A DNA stretch of 64,000 bases from contig NC_087380.1 of NCBI RefSeq assembly GCF_963675165.1, positions 4,772,571 to 4,836,570 of the forward strand, read 5' to 3'. Each line of letters begins with the position of its first letter. The stretch's first letter is position 1. This document shows, in pieces, positions 1 through 11,984 of this stretch. The stretch is from Halichondria panicea (lineage: Eukaryota; Porifera; Demospongiae; Suberitida; Halichondriidae). The notes below the pieces were generated by a model that had not been told where the DNA came from, searched no databases, and saw only the letters and a list, made by a program, of their open reading frames with translations. The translations under genes were made by a program, and so were the position numbers.

Positions 1-789
1 TTTCATCTCTGAGCCCTTGTTCATCATCTACACCATCTTATCCTGTGTGGGTTCGCTTTTGTGATGGCTTTAACTTACCTCACTCACTACCCGTCAGAAA
101 GAAAACCTTTGCGAATCAGCAGAAAATTTTTGCGATCTAACTGACAAGGATTGTATACTAATTGAGGTTTTATTTTTGCGAATTGATCAAAGTTCGCATA
201 TGTTTGATGCTCACCAAACATTCTAGTAATACTGTATGCATAGTGCATGTGCAAATTGGTTTTACACATGTTAGCAATAAAACTCTGTCCTGTTTTTGCC
301 ATGGGCTCTAGCCCATGAACTTGTTTTCGAATATACGCCTTCTCAACATTAGCACTTCTGGAGTTGGCACGTGATCAAAATTGTACCATCCTGACAAGAC
401 AAGACTGGCTGCTTGACAAATGAACGACTAACATAGAGGGAGCTGGCTGATCATCTCAGTAAGTTTGGAGAGAGCAAAGGAACTCATGACCAGCTACGAG
501 ATCGGTGAGTACATGCTGTTATCCATTACAGCACACACAAACAGTTAATCGATGATTTGTGGCAGAAAGTATTTTAGTTGTATAAGATCCAAGTGTAGCT
601 CTTTTTGAGTTTGGGCACTCTTGAGCACTGGCTAGCTTGGATACGAGATACTTCTCTTGAGTACATATCTTCAATGATCGACCAACCAAAGGTCCAGTAT
701 TAAGATTCAGACAGCTAGCTCAGGTGGTTAGGAACAATGAGAAATGGGGCAGCTTCATTCTGTGGTGGAAAATCAACACTCACTCTAGG
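1..789. other. AT-rich non-coding stretch
   Basis: No gene, RNA or bounded mobile element was recognised on either strand. The short minus-strand frame at 87-302 has no recognisable domain. The stretch contains several TTTTTGCGAA-like words that recur elsewhere in the window and may be an eroded MITE. Confidence 0.4.
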
Positions 790-1345
790 CACTTGGGAAC
801 AGACCTGTTATGGTTTGTAGAGTGTACTGACTGACACCACCCTAACCCTTCTCACTTTCTCATCACTTTGCATATAGTAGCTCTAAAAGATTAATAGCCT
901 ATGTCGAAGTGTATCTGGTGTCTCCTCAAGAGCACAGTTTGCATAATACTACAAACTATTGATATCTTTACTGACATTTTGAGTGCACACACCCCTTTTT
1001 GCTCATTACACGCCCAACTCGCAACGGATATCCCTTTCTACATGTATCTATGTTCTAATCTATCTGTTGCTAAATGCTAAATTAAGAAGTGGAGCTATAA
1101 TGGGGGGTGATTGTAAGTACTGGGCTGGTACAAGTTGTCATCTTTTAAAAATGAATTCTCCTCAAGAGCACAGTTTGCTATAATAATACAAAATATTGCT
1201 GACATTTTGAGTGCACACACCCCTTTTTGCTCATTACACGCCCAACTCGCAACGGATATTCTTTCGTGTATCTATGCTACGTGTATCTATGTTCTAATCT
1301 ATTTCTGTTGCTAAATGCTAAATTATGTGGCTGATGAAATAGTCC
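790..1345 (+). repeat. Dispersed repeat R3, copy 1, with internal tandem duplication
   Basis: The stretch beginning ACTTGGGAACAGAC recurs at 40959-41150 with the same order of words (TTATGGTTTGTAGAGTGTAC, then CATATAGTAGCTCTAAAAG, then CACACACCCCTTTT). Within this copy about 165 bp is repeated in tandem: 923-1084 and 1158-1325 share CTCCTCAAGAGCACAG through GTTGCTAAATGCTAAATTA. No coding sequence was recognised. The second copy lies inside the foldback element at 40115-41819. Confidence 0.7.
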
Positions 1346-1375
1346 TGTACAAGTTGTCATCTTTTAACAATAATA

Positions 1376-1774
1376 GGGAAATTCCCAGGGACAGTAAATT
1401 TCATTGTAAAAAAACGTTCGGTGAGTTTCTTCAACGTCCGCTGTTTAAAGATACCCAAATTTTTACAGGTAGGTAGGGCAGAGGAAGGGTTGAAGCTGTG
1501 AAAAAAACATTTTTTTGCCCATGTTTTTCAAACATGGGCTATAGCTTAATTTAATTATTGCCGTGTTAAGTGACGCTGTCATTCTGATTCATCAGGGAGA
1601 AGACGTAGGCCATACTTAAAGAAGGGCACTGTAGCTAGCACGTGCACTGTAGCTAGTGTGTGGCGACTTGTGGCGACTTCAATCCATAGTATTATCTCTA
1701 TTTCAGGTATGTACAGCCAAGTTGGATTTTCGGCAATCATTCCTAACGATACACAGTAAAAAATTTGGATTACT
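1376..1774 (+). repeat. Dispersed repeat R6, copy 1
   Basis: This copy matches 12225-12690 in reverse orientation. Shared words include GGTGAGTTTCTTCAACGTCC, CCCAAATTTTTACAGGTAGG, GTGACGCTGTCATTCTG and GGATTTTCGGCAATCATTCC. It is non-coding. The right edge is cut by the piggyBac-type insertion at the TTAA of 1775-1778. Confidence 0.65.
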
Positions 1775-1778
1775 TTAA

Positions 1779-2675
1779 CCCTTTAACCGTCGGATTCTTA
1801 GTGAAGTGAAATGTCTGTAAATTCTCTATTGGAGCAATAAAATGCCTAGCAACCATATACCAATAGAATGCCCATACCACAAGGAATAAAATGGTGCAAC
1901 ATGTGTTGCCATAACAACCATGGTTATTACGCTCACCCGTTTTTATCATTTTAAATGCTCGGCCAGCGGTGAGATAAAATCCAAAAATTTTTTTTATGGA
2001 TCAGCCTATCATATGGTATAAAGGCTTGACTAAGCTTGATTTTCACATCATATGAATGTAACAGTGCTAAGATATATTAATTTGAACGTACATGTATTAC
2101 TATATCGGTGAACGATCTATGAAAAATTTACAAGCTCACATAAAGACTGTTCATTACTGCTAATTCTATTTTAGCTATACTATACTTACTACTGTACTTA
2201 CTACTGATATTCTAGCTATACTATACTACTTGCCAGAGTCACACAGTGAGCCCTCTCCTGGTCTTTCACCGTCCTGGTCCATAGCTCTAGCGTCTAGGTC
2301 CATGTCATGCATGTCCTCAGTCCCAGACAGTTCATCAGCGTCTGGCATAAAGCTGATAGCCTTTGGGACTATCCCCTCTCCTTCATAGGCACTGTCATCA
2401 CCAGAGGAGACATCGCCATTGCTGTCCTCAAGCTGTTCAAGCACATCGGCACAAGTAAACAACCTAGCCATAGCTATAAACTTCGTGCGGTAAGATGCTA
2501 ATGAAATTTTAACATAGCAACGTGGCTTGGAAAATTCTAGACTAAATTGCACGTGATTCTACAGCTCTTCCTCTATACAGCGATGTGCGTAGTTCGAGCT
2601 ACTTTCTAAGTATCACAGAATTAGAATTTCGCAAAAAAGGTCACTATTGCGGGCCACGATCGTGCGGTTAAAGGG
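1779..2675 (-). mobile_element. piggyBac-type non-autonomous element, copy A (897 bp)
   Basis: The element is flanked by TTAA on both sides (1775-1778 and 2676-2679), the canonical piggyBac target. It begins CCCTTTAACCG and ends with the reverse complement, CGGTTAAAGGG. Two relatives with the same ends and flanks lie at 7743-8421 and 39103-39933, all in one orientation. The interior keeps a minus-strand stretch resembling the acidic N-terminus of a piggyBac transposase and has lost the catalytic domain, so this is a deletion derivative. The subterminal palindrome near 2655 is truncated relative to copy B. Confidence 0.85.
2226..2552 (-). pseudogene. Remnant of piggyBac transposase N-terminus
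   Basis: This minus-strand frame encodes 108 residues. A likely start is the internal Met at MARLFTCADVLEQLED, which is followed by a run rich in Asp, Glu and Ser (NGDVSSGDDSAYEGEG, ADELSGTEDMHDMDLD). Piggybac-family transposases typically open with a short aromatic/hydrophobic stretch and then a long acidic tract before the catalytic core. The frame stops at DSGK and no core with its Asp triad follows, so the piece cannot be a working transposase. The same sequence recurs, frame-disrupted, in copies B (about 8090-8300) and C (about 39530-39740). The acidic composition alone would also fit an unrelated nuclear protein; the piggyBac reading rests on its position between TTAA-flanked ends. Confidence 0.6.
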
Positions 2676-2825
2676 TTAACCAACAAAACTTGGTTAATTT
2701 TTCACTTTCACTTGCACCACTTATACATTGGTTACTATATTGTTATGGTTGAATTATTCGTATGAAATTACTCGTATGAAATTACCCTTACATTTGGTGA
2801 AAAATCCACTAGGTGATTTCCAGTG

Positions 2826-2882
2826 AATATGAGCCATATTTTACTTCCCCCAGGGAAGTATGGAATATGGCTCATATTTTTA
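2826..2882. repeat. Short inverted repeat (hairpin)
   Basis: AATATGAGCCATATTTTACT is followed, after CCCCCAGGG, by a near-reverse complement ending AATATGGCTCATATT. It could fold into a stem. No gene is attached to it, so a terminator role is unsupported. Confidence 0.6.
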
Positions 2883-3277
2883 CTTCCTACAAGTCATCTT
2901 GACAATTTGTACACAGTAAAATAGCAACACACACAAAGGTTTGTAGACTATGTTTTGTGCTATTATCATATTGACCTGAGCTAGCTAGCAGTCTAAGCTA
3001 CTTATTACATGTTCATGAGGCTTGAAACACTGCAGTTCAATCCTTGCTCTGTGTTTCTATGGCTCAGAGGTAGAGCAGTGTTGGTGTAGACTTGTGCAAT
3101 ACAAATTGAAAACGGCAGCTGCTGAATATTGGTGGTGGGTGGTGGGCGGCTAGCTGTTTGGAGAAGTAGCTAGCTAGCTAGCTCTCATACTTGACAGCTG
3201 TAACTGTTCTAACTGCAGGCACAAGTGGCTGTGAGAGCAAGTTTGACTGTCTCCATTGATGTTCAAATGACTTCAGT

Positions 3278-3385
3278 TGTTGACTGGTTGCCTAGTAATT
3301 ATGGTTTATAACCAACCTCAGCCGAGGGCGCAGCCCGAGGCATTGGTTGGTTATAAGCCATAATTACTAGTCAACCAGTCAATAA
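3278..3385. repeat. Foldback hairpin repeat, about 108 bp
   Basis: The left arm GTTGACTGGTTG...TAGTAATTATGG...TATAACCAACC is mirrored by GGTTGGTTATA...CCATAATTACTAGTCAACCAGTCAA. The centre contains GCCGAGGGCGCAGCCCGAGG, a word type also seen at 15843 and 54092. It is probably a very short MITE. No target duplication could be assigned. Confidence 0.65.
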
Positions 3386-3389
3386 CTAT

Positions 3390-4184
3390 AACATAATTAC
3401 TAAAGGTTTATTTCAATAATCTTACTTGTTACTGTGCAGTGTGCTATATTACCCCTGTAATTATAAAACAACCAGTTTAGCAGAGCGTTACTTTAACCAT
3501 TTGTCTCGTTATAGTTGTCTCGTTATAGATACTTTAGTCATGCTACATTAATGCTTGTTACAAGGGGTGACTATAAGGTTACATTAAACTACATGCAGTA
3601 ATACACTCATGAAGGTATAGTAATGGTATTTAGTATTTAGTAATGGTATTAAATGAATGTGCCCATGGACAAGACGATCATTATTATGTATAGGTAGCAA
3701 TGCGGAGCAACAAAACAAAAGTATAGTGCAGTTCAGTTATTTTACTTTTTGTGATAGTTTGTTGATATCGGATGCTGCAGCAGCTGGGCGAAGACCAGAA
3801 TCAGGTAAACTTAGTACATAATCTTGCAAAAGTAGAAGACGTTCTTGTGTTCTTAGGGTACTCTAATATGTAGTACGACGAACGACGAAAATACTACAAA
3901 AATAGCAAGCTGGATTGATGGGACTTCTAATAATAATAATATTTGTTTTTCGATAATGCCCCTCTCCAAATAAAAGCTGCTATACGTGGGGTTGCTGATT
4001 CCGGAGTGGACACTGACAACTGCAAAAAATTTGTTCGTATAACCTGTTAGAGGTTTCTGACTGTTAGAGGTTTCTGATAACGATACTTAGGCATACACGC
4101 ATAACTTACATCATATTATTCTTGATACACAATTTCTTTATTTGATGTGCACTTCATAAATATCATTAGATCAAAAGATAATAC
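3390..4184. other. Non-coding stretch
   Basis: No recognisable coding sequence or bounded element. It contains small direct duplications such as TAGAGGTTTCTGACTGTTAGAGGTTTCTGA near 4048-4079. Confidence 0.4.
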
Positions 4185-4611
4185 AATGAAAGCACCGCGG
4201 CCGTGCCAAAGCTAGCTAGCTTTTATACACACATTGATTATAATTATCATGATGAACATTTTTAATTTTGCTGCATGCAGATCACAGGGAAACTCAAAGA
4301 GTGGGTAATGATCGACGATGATCGTTGTTAATAACAATCTATGCCAACAGTTCAAGTCTAAGCAGCCAATAGCTAGCGTTCTAGTGCAGAGTTAACTACT
4401 AAGTTGAGTAGCAACACTCGGTGAACACGGACTCGGCTGCAATGGCATTCCAAGTAAGGCAGTAAGGCAGAACGGAGCTTTATTTTGCAAATCCACAAAT
4501 ACCAAGCCAAGCCTGCACTTCTTCATTGATCCTTGAGCAGCTGAAATAGCACACTACCGTATACCTCGCTTGCGCGTGCCATAATTATAAAGTGTACAAC
4601 TTTGTTTTTGA
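4185..4611 (+). repeat. Dispersed repeat R4, copy 1
   Basis: The sequence recurs at 39945-42660 (interrupted) and in reverse at about 54630-55342. Shared words include TGGGTAATGATCGAC, CTAGCGTTCTAGTGCAGAG, GTAGCAACACTCGGT, CAATGGCATTCCAAGTAA and TACCGTATACCTCGCTTGCG. This uninterrupted copy serves as the empty-site reference for insertions in the other two. Confidence 0.75.
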
Positions 4612-5665
4612 GTTCATTCAGAGCTTTGTTTTTGCTTTTTGCTGCATACAACAAGATTCCGGGAACATACGAATTTGTTCAAACTTAGAGCGTAATTCAT
4701 TGATTCCAACAATCAAGGCTGTTCAATCTATACATTTTTTATACACTAAAGTCGTAACGACAAATATAACGCGGCTCAGTGTCTCCGGCTCCTTCACGTC
4801 CTTTTCATTAAAGGCAACAAGATATGGTCTCTAGGTTTGCTATTTTCCATTTCAGTGGAGAGGGATTTCAGTGGAGAGGGCTTTAACGTGCAGATCAACG
4901 CTCGTGGAATCATCACATTCAGCCTCAATTTGAACAGGATACCTATCATAATTATAGATGCAACAGTCCCAATGTTACATGAAACCTGTGCAATAGTTTA
5001 TCGTACTAGTTCTCTTCCTTTTCGGGCCCAGAACAGAGACTGCCTAATTCTGTTATCAATACACTCAATCATTTTGGACACCTGTACAAGTAAATAAAGT
5101 CAAAGGGTCAACAGTATTATTAGCACTCACATATCCAGCACTCACATATCCTATCCCCTGATCGTCCCTTCTTCACATTCTTCACATTTCGATCTGGGTG
5201 GCATATTCAATGTCACAAGGGTACGGACAATATACTTTGATCATTTAGGATTTTCTCTTTGATACAATCCTCTTGTCTCCTTGTGAATTTTGTCAGTCTG
5301 AGAGTGCACTGTGGAAGCGAAACTACTAACAGAGCCAGGGGATAGTGGTGACAGGGGTGGGCGAGTTATATTGCGAGCAATAAAGCGTATATCAGTTTGG
5401 AAAAAGAACAGAATAAATCACTTTGCTAAACCAATGGGAGGAACCATCTGTTTTATTTCATCTGCAGTCAAAGCTAAAAACTCCGTACCATCAATGAAAA
5501 AAATTATGAAATATAATATTTAAACACGCACCGGTACTAGCTGGTTCATGTACCACATAAATGTACAGATGTACCTTCAAATTTCTGGCAAAATTCTTGA
5601 GGTATACCACTCTTCTCCTAGCTCAGTGCTGCCACATCCATGCGATGCATGAGATCCATTATAGA
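4612..5665 (-). pseudogene. Broken SAM-domain gene
   Basis: Read from high to low coordinates, three coding-like pieces appear. The first (about 5665-5569) reads EKSGIPQEFCQKFEG, with an in-frame stop just before it, and runs into a GTACAT donor-like site. The second (about 5505-5250) reads IDGTEFLALTADEIKQMVPP then IGLAK and a stop, followed by a Ser/Pro-rich linker. The third (about 4818-4612) reads EKDVKEPETLSRVIFVVTTL, one stop, then NELRSKFEQIRMFPE. The first two fit the second half of a SAM domain (helix ending in a buried FL-LT-E-pattern, then GL-KKI). In-frame stops and a missing acceptor AG before IDGTEF mark it as decayed. The full architecture and function are unknown. It follows R4 directly, so it may belong to a mobile element. 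Confidence 0.5.
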
Positions 5666-5765
5666 TACGCTGTACTTCCAAAGACTTTTCAGTACACATG
5701 TAACAGACTAGATCACGTGACGGCGGCGGGCTCTTGCATTACAAATTCTTGCTTTTTATTATGAG

Positions 5766-6760
5766 GTTGAACTGTGTAACCCACTCGGAACTCATGTCAA
5801 GAAACACAAGTTGGGAATTCTTTTGGGAATTCTTTTGTTCACACTAGGCAACATACATCCTAAATATCAGTCATCTCTTAGGGTAACATTTCTTGTAATA
5901 GCATGCACAGCTCCTGTTATTGCAAAGCATGGTTTGGATCTTGCCGTTTGTACAAACTTTAGCAACAGACGGAATCACTGTTGTTGTTAATGGCATGAGC
6001 ACTGTTGGTAATGATGGGTGATAATCTTGCCAGCAATGCTCTCGCATGTGTCACACCTGTATGGTAACAAAAGGAAACTATAAATCTCAAACAAAATCAA
6101 GTGAGCTGGTTTTACGGTTACGGACTGATGACAAACATCAAGAGCATTGTGATTTGATTGACGGGCCGACTACTACTCAAAAACATATGGGATAAAGTAT
6201 GCGCAGCATACTCTTAGATATTCCATACTTCACGATGGCTCATGATATAATGCGCGACGTCTCTGTGCCTTTAGAAATCTCTCTCCTTCTGGGTAATTTC
6301 GTAATCGAAAAGAAATACTTCAGTCTTGAACACTATAATGACCGACTTGTCCGCTTTGACTATAACTGAATGTGACAAGCCCTCCCCAATTGGGGGTCGC
6401 TCAGTCCTAACTAACCGAAGTTTAAAACTCTCTGCTTCACAAGCATCCCTGAGGACAATCCTAATTGGAAATGTTTCATGATCCTATGCAAAATTGTCGA
6501 CCTATAGTACCGCCGATGTGTGCTGTTTTACAAGCACACATTGAACAACATCATAAGGAATTTATTGTATTGTACTCAGAAGCGCTGGTGATACCACTTT
6601 TTCTTGCATTATACAACGCAAATGCTTAAGATTGGACCAATGACTCGCTCGTGGAACATGAGGAACGAAGCAAAACTTAACATTTTCAAGCAAGCAGACT
6701 AATATTTCCCTTAGTGTAGCTTGCAGGTTGCAGGCTATTATGTTATGAACTGTCGACTTC
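5766..6760. other. Non-coding stretch
   Basis: About 1 kb with no coding sequence, RNA or bounded repeat that I can support on either strand. GC content is similar to its surroundings. Confidence 0.35.
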
Positions 6761-6827
6761 CAAAGTTCCTGGACTCACCTTTAGAATGTGGACCATCGTG
6801 TGACAGCCCTCGACCCTTAAGTGCTGA

Positions 6828-7381
6828 GCCCAAACTAGCCTCGATCCCAGGCCGCTCTTCCTCGAAGAGAGGGCCTGGTATCGACTGTTTGCGCATGCGC
6901 CACATAATCCGCAGAAACTGGGGACTCCGGATATCATCGTATAATGCTCAGTAAAACCATGACGACACAACGAACGGAAGTGGGTTGGGTTGAAGAAAGT
7001 GGAGAAAAAGGTAGCATTCTAATAGCTACCTTTAGCCTGCTATGTTTACAAAGAACTCACAGCCTGCAACAGTGTGGATGGCAATCGTCTGAACGAAGGG
7101 AAGGCTGATAATAGCCTATATGGACAGGCCACTATATGGACAGGCCACGCCCATCTGACACTAACCTTGGTGAAAGTCTACATGTAGACATGCTGTAACC
7201 AAACGTACAGCTCTGTCTCTATAGCTCTGTGTATGTAGTGTTCTTTGTGTGTGTATATGTTATTCAGGATATTTTTCGGGTAAAGTGTCAGTTTAAACAT
7301 TACGGGGAAATTATCCAATAATTTTGCGCATGCGCAAACAGTCAGTAGCAGGCTTCCTTTTTAGCCTTTTTGACAGGATTC
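6828..7381 (+). mobile_element. Dispersed repeat R5, copy 1 (MITE-like)
   Basis: The copy starts CTAGCCTCGATCCCAGGCCG and ends near GCAGGCTTCC...TTTTTGACAGGA. It matches 54672-55216 over most of its length and 50667-50858 as an internally deleted version. Shared words include GACTGTTTGCGCATGCGCCAC, ATGCTCAGTAAAAC and GGTGAAAGTCTACATGTAGA. It has no coding capacity. The three lengths (about 550, 545 and 190 bp) suggest a non-autonomous DNA element with deletion derivatives. Confidence 0.65.
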
Positions 7382-7742
7382 TAAAAAATTATTTCCAATA
7401 CTAGTGGCGAAACAATTGTAGCATACCCTAAATGGTTGGAATCACAATCAGCTTTCGTCACAATCAGCTTTCGTAGTACTTGGATCACCCCCTGTTTTGG
7501 TAAAATAGTGAGCTGGTTCTTGATGTGGTTTGATGTGGTTATTCTTCATGTTGTACACCACGATGTAGATTATTTTGAGTTTTACCTGAATCTTATGTTG
7601 ATCACTCTATTTTACATTCACATAAAAATTGTGGCTGTGTGTACATTTATTTAAAGCGACATCTTTTATATAGCGAACTCTAACCGGACACATTTTGTGT
7701 CCTATTTTTCTATTTTTGTGTTTTGTAATTGTGAAATTTTAA

Positions 7743-8421
7743 CCCTTTAACCGTCGGATTCTTAATTAACAGTGAAGTCTCTATCGGGTTTCCAGAGCAA
7801 TAAAATGCCACCAACAGAATGCCCAAGGAATAAAATGGTGCAACATGTGTTGCCATAACAACCACGGTTATTACGCTCACCCGTTTTTGGCCAGCGGTGA
7901 GATAAAATCAAAAATTTTTTTTTCACATCATATGAATGTAACAGTGCTAAGATATCAATTTGAAGTACAATACGTACATGTATTACTATATCGGTGAACG
8001 ATCTATGAAATTTACAAGCTCACATAAAGACTGTTCATTACTGCTAATTCTATTTTAGCTATACTACTGATATTCTAGCTATACTATACTACTTGCCAGA
8101 GTCACACAGTGAGCCCTCTCTTGGTCTTTCACCCATGGCGCTAGCGTCTAGGTCCATGTCATCAGTCCCAGACAGTTCATCAGCGTCTGGCATAAAGCTA
8201 GTAGCCTATCCCCTCTCCTTCCTTCATAGGCACTGTCATCACCAGAGGCATTGCTGTCCTCAAGCTGTTCAAGCACATTGGCACAATAGCAACGTGGCTT
8301 GGAAAATTCTAGACTAAAGTGCACGTGATTCTACAGCTCTTCCTCTATACAGGGATGTGCGTAGTTCGCTAAGTATCGTCACTATTGCGGGCCACGATCG
8401 TGGCCCGTGACGGTTAAAGGG
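7743..8421 (-). mobile_element. piggyBac-type non-autonomous element, copy B (679 bp)
   Basis: TTAA flanks lie at 7739-7742 and 8422-8425, with ends CCCTTTAACCGTC and GACGGTTAAAGGG. It is a shorter version of copies A and C, with several internal deletions. The right subterminal region keeps a complete 18-bp palindrome GGGCCACGATCGTGGCCC just inside the terminal repeat. That palindrome is truncated in both other copies. Confidence 0.85.
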
Positions 8422-8835
8422 TTAACAAACAAGCCTTCAGAAACTAACAACGTCATGTCGAGCACATGCATTAACTAGGTTAGATAAACGTGACAAAATT
8501 CTCATGTACCATAAGTAATTATACCGGCCCCTCAAGATAATAGTAAGGTTGCATGCATGCATGCTATACAACAAGATTAATTTACTTTATGAGTGACCAC
8601 TAGAGAAATAGTCACCAGTTGTACCATACTCACGGTTACTTTACACGGGTAGTAGTTACGGGTAGTAGTTACTTTACCACATAATTATTTATTACTTTAC
8701 TGAAACAAGATTAAATAACAACCAAAATAACAACCAAAAAATAGAAATTGTCACCAGTCCATAGGTAAATAACCCAAATTTTACTGCTAAAACGTTAAGG
8801 TTACTTTACCCAGAAATTTTTTACTGTGTAGTAAT

Positions 8836-9480
8836 TGACTGGATATTTGAGAAGATAGATGCTGATGCTGAGACCAGCCGAGCTGAGAAGTTGTAGATTC
8901 CGGATATTTATACCGTGTTACAATGTCTACCGTGGTACAATGTCCATTTTCTGTTCAATCAAATCCATTTTAGAAACGTGGTAAATATATAGTATAGTGT
9001 ATAGCTAATTTTCAGATGGTAGTCATACTTTGCATCAGTTGTGTTACGCTACGCCAAGTATATCATATTTTTGCATGACTAGAATATTATGTTTTATTGG
9101 TCCTGTGTTTTGTTGTGAAGAAAAACCTGATACTGTCTGAATACTATTGTACTGAGGTCCTGTGTACTGAGGTCCTGTGTTTTGTTGTGAAGAAAAACCA
9201 TCTGACATGGTTTAGTGATACTGTCTGGTGTTTTGTTGTGAAGAAAAACCATCTGACATGGTTTGTCTGAATACTATTGTACTGATGTTTTGTGAAGAAA
9301 ACCATCTGACAGATACTGTCTGAATACTATTGGACTAAGCTGCTGTGTTTGTTTTGTTGTAGCTAAATAAGGATGTCTGAATACTATTGGACTAAGCTGC
9401 TGTGTTTGTTTTGTTGCAGCTAAATAAGGATAAAGAACATCTAAATTGTATCTGACACAATTAGAGCTATGAATAATTAT
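8836..9480 (+). repeat. Dispersed repeat related to 11985-12225, with tandem units
   Basis: The part at 8836-9040 is the reverse of 11985-12225 (shared ATCAGTCTTCTCAAATATCC, CAGCTCGGCTGGTCTCAGCA and CCATCTGAAAATTAGC in one orientation or the other). From 9100 to 9440 there are direct repeats built on GTTTTGTTGTGAAGAAAAACC and a near-exact duplication of about 60 bp (CTGAATACTATTGGACTAAG through AGCTAAATAAGGAT at about 9320-9375 and 9379-9430). Confidence 0.6.
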
Positions 9481-9835
9481 TTTTTCCAACTATGTGTTCT
9501 AACTGACTGTTATAAGCAAAGCACAAGTGGTCAGCCAATTTAAGCATATAAAAATTGAAACGATTTATCATATACCGGTACGTATACCTGCATGTTACGT
9601 GTAATGTCGTGATCTGTCCCAAACAAGGTTTTCAATGTAAATATTACAGCCGGGTGTGGTTTAGCAAATAAAATTGGATTACACTTAAATAGAGAACAGA
9701 AGGAACCGCAAAAGTAGTCATTAGATTCGAGGTAAGGTCGTTTTTAAGCCGCGGCTATTTCCTGAGCTGCAGCCACCTCGCTATTCAGGCCAATGCATGT
9801 TCCCAAGGGTGACCCGATTAACGAGAGTAGGTGAA

Positions 9836-10000
9836 ATAAACAATAATGCAATAAACAATAATGCAATAATGAATAACAATAATAATGAATAACAATAATG
9901 AATAACAATAATGATCAAAATAAATAATGAATAACAATAATGATAATATTATAATGAATAACAATGAATAAAAATAATGTAACAATAATGATTATTTTAG
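9836..10000. repeat. AT-rich minisatellite (AATAATGAATAAC)
   Basis: The stretch consists almost entirely of variants of AATAATGAATAACAATAATG, in irregular arrays. It is a low-complexity tract with no coding content. Confidence 0.85.
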
Positions 10001-10029
10001 TCAAAGTAAAAAATGAGGGGGGGGAAACA

Positions 10030-11984
10030 ATGTTAAATTCTATATAATTATACAGCAACATATATACAGCAACATCCACACATCGCCTTTAAGGTACTGG
10101 AGTTAAGATAAAATAGTACACAATGTTACAACAACAATGCTTGAGTTGACACACAGAAGATTAATAATACATACCGTATAGGCTCAGATCTGAGCTGTCA
10201 TGATTATTTTCGCTAAGTTCCCGTTCTCTTGCTTGACGGGTCTCAGTTAGTGCTGCCGCTGCAGTAAAATTAATTTATTATATGTTCGTCTGAGTATATT
10301 CGTCTGAGTATAAGTATTCGTGATCGTCCGGTGGTTAAACAAATTGTAAATTAACGTATGGTAGGGGTGGGGGCAGCGGAGGGGGTGTGGCGGGTGCATG
10401 TACCTGCATGCAAGGGTCAATCGACATACCAGGTAATTTTTGTGGGTAACCGCGAACATTTATACCCACGAATTTAATACCGCATGCATGCATGATTGCA
10501 AAAGGGTGTGCTATATTCCGCGAGAATTAAATCCGCGAAAGTTTATCCCATGAAATTATACCCGGTATAATTATGGAGGCCAGGCCCGTACCCAGCATTT
10601 GATGGCCATGGGACAATTATAGTAATATTAATTTTTACTCTCCTTGTATAGTACAGTAACTTACTTTTTGTTGTGCTGCATGACCATGTGTTATAGATGA
10701 ATTATTGCATATCATGTGATGATTCTAGAATTCTGTAGCACCTTGTATTTGGTTACACTTTGTATTTGGTTACACTACTACTTACACTACTACACCAGCA
10801 ATATACCAAATCTTTGGTATATGTAGCAGACTATATTTAGTTAGGCTTAGGTCATTAGAGTTATTTTTACTTATGATTTCCTGTTAGTCCTGTTAGTCCT
10901 GTTAGTCCTGTTTTGTGTGTATTTAAGTCAGTCCGTGTATTTAAGTCAGTCTTACTGCCATGTCTTACTGCCATGATCTTGTTGCTTACTGAACCAGTGT
11001 CAGTGTCATAATGCTGACTTACAGAGTCAGTAGATGGTAGCACCAGTTTCGTTGCTGGTTACCTGTTTCGTGAGGTCATTTGTGATGAAAGATCATAGAT
11101 CCCTAACCCTAAACCAGACCCTTATTGGTCACATTACGCCAGCACAGGGAACCCAAGAGGAGGCGCTCCTGAAAGAAAATTAGTATGTCTTCGAGAGTTA
11201 CCATCTGAGTTACCGTCTGAAAAAGATTTATCATTGCCTTTGAATTATCATTGCCTTTGAACAATCATTGCCTTTGAACAATATCCACTTAATTAAAATT
11301 TAGTTGAATGTATCCATGTACAATGAAGAAATTAGGCAATGTACAGCTAGCAATTACACCCCAGAAGAAGTACTTCTCTTGTTTTGTCACTCAGGTTTTT
11401 GATTCCTGTAAGGTTTTCTCTTTATCGCTATGCCTTTATCGCTATGCCTTACGGAATCCATCGTAATCTAACAATCTAAAGATAAACTTACTTACTATAC
11501 GTTCTGAATCTGCAACTTCCTTGTCGTTACAATACACTGATCGGTAGCAATATAATTTAGACGGAAGGGTGTAGTACTGGTAAGCCAGAACCACCAATAG
11601 CTTTAAAGTCACCCCGCTATAAAAAAGACAGCATTAACATAATTATGAACCTATAATCTCATAGGCACAGTATTAACCTGCAGAGCTGGAACATTCTTGT
11701 TTAGCATACCACTGGCGAACGGCGAACAGATAACAGACGCCTCAAAATGAACCAGTAAACCAGTAAATGTTACCCAAGTATCTACAGTATATACCCACTC
11801 CTCATCAGCCATTTCCATTTTTTTGCTGCAACATCACCACTACACGAAACAATGAAAAACCATCTGACTGCTCCAAATATTGACTGCTCCAAATATCTGA
11901 AATACCAAATACCACTTTCTCACATACAAAAACCACCCGGTTTTTATCTGAAAATGCACTGACTTGTGACTTCTAAGATGTAAA
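10030..11984. other. Non-coding stretch rich in short direct duplications
   Basis: No gene was recognised. Short tandem duplications are frequent: TAGTCCTGTT four times at 10885-10912, a 17-bp unit GTGTATTTAAGTCAGTC twice at about 10917-10951, TTACTGCCATG twice at about 10952-10975, and ATCATTGCCTTTGAA three times at about 11231-11279. CCCTAACCCTAAACC near 11101 is too short to be telomeric. Confidence 0.5.

Noticed and set aside
3025..3075. tRNA-like A box (TGGCTCAGAGGTAGAGC) preceded by a B-box-like GTTCAATCC, suggesting a permuted tRNA or SINE.
   Set aside because: The interval between the two boxes is too short to hold both acceptor strands, and no anticodon or T stem can be paired. Treated as coincidence or a very eroded SINE.
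11100..11116. CCCTAACCCTAAACC, telomere-like.
   Set aside because: Only two imperfect units within ordinary sequence; no array.
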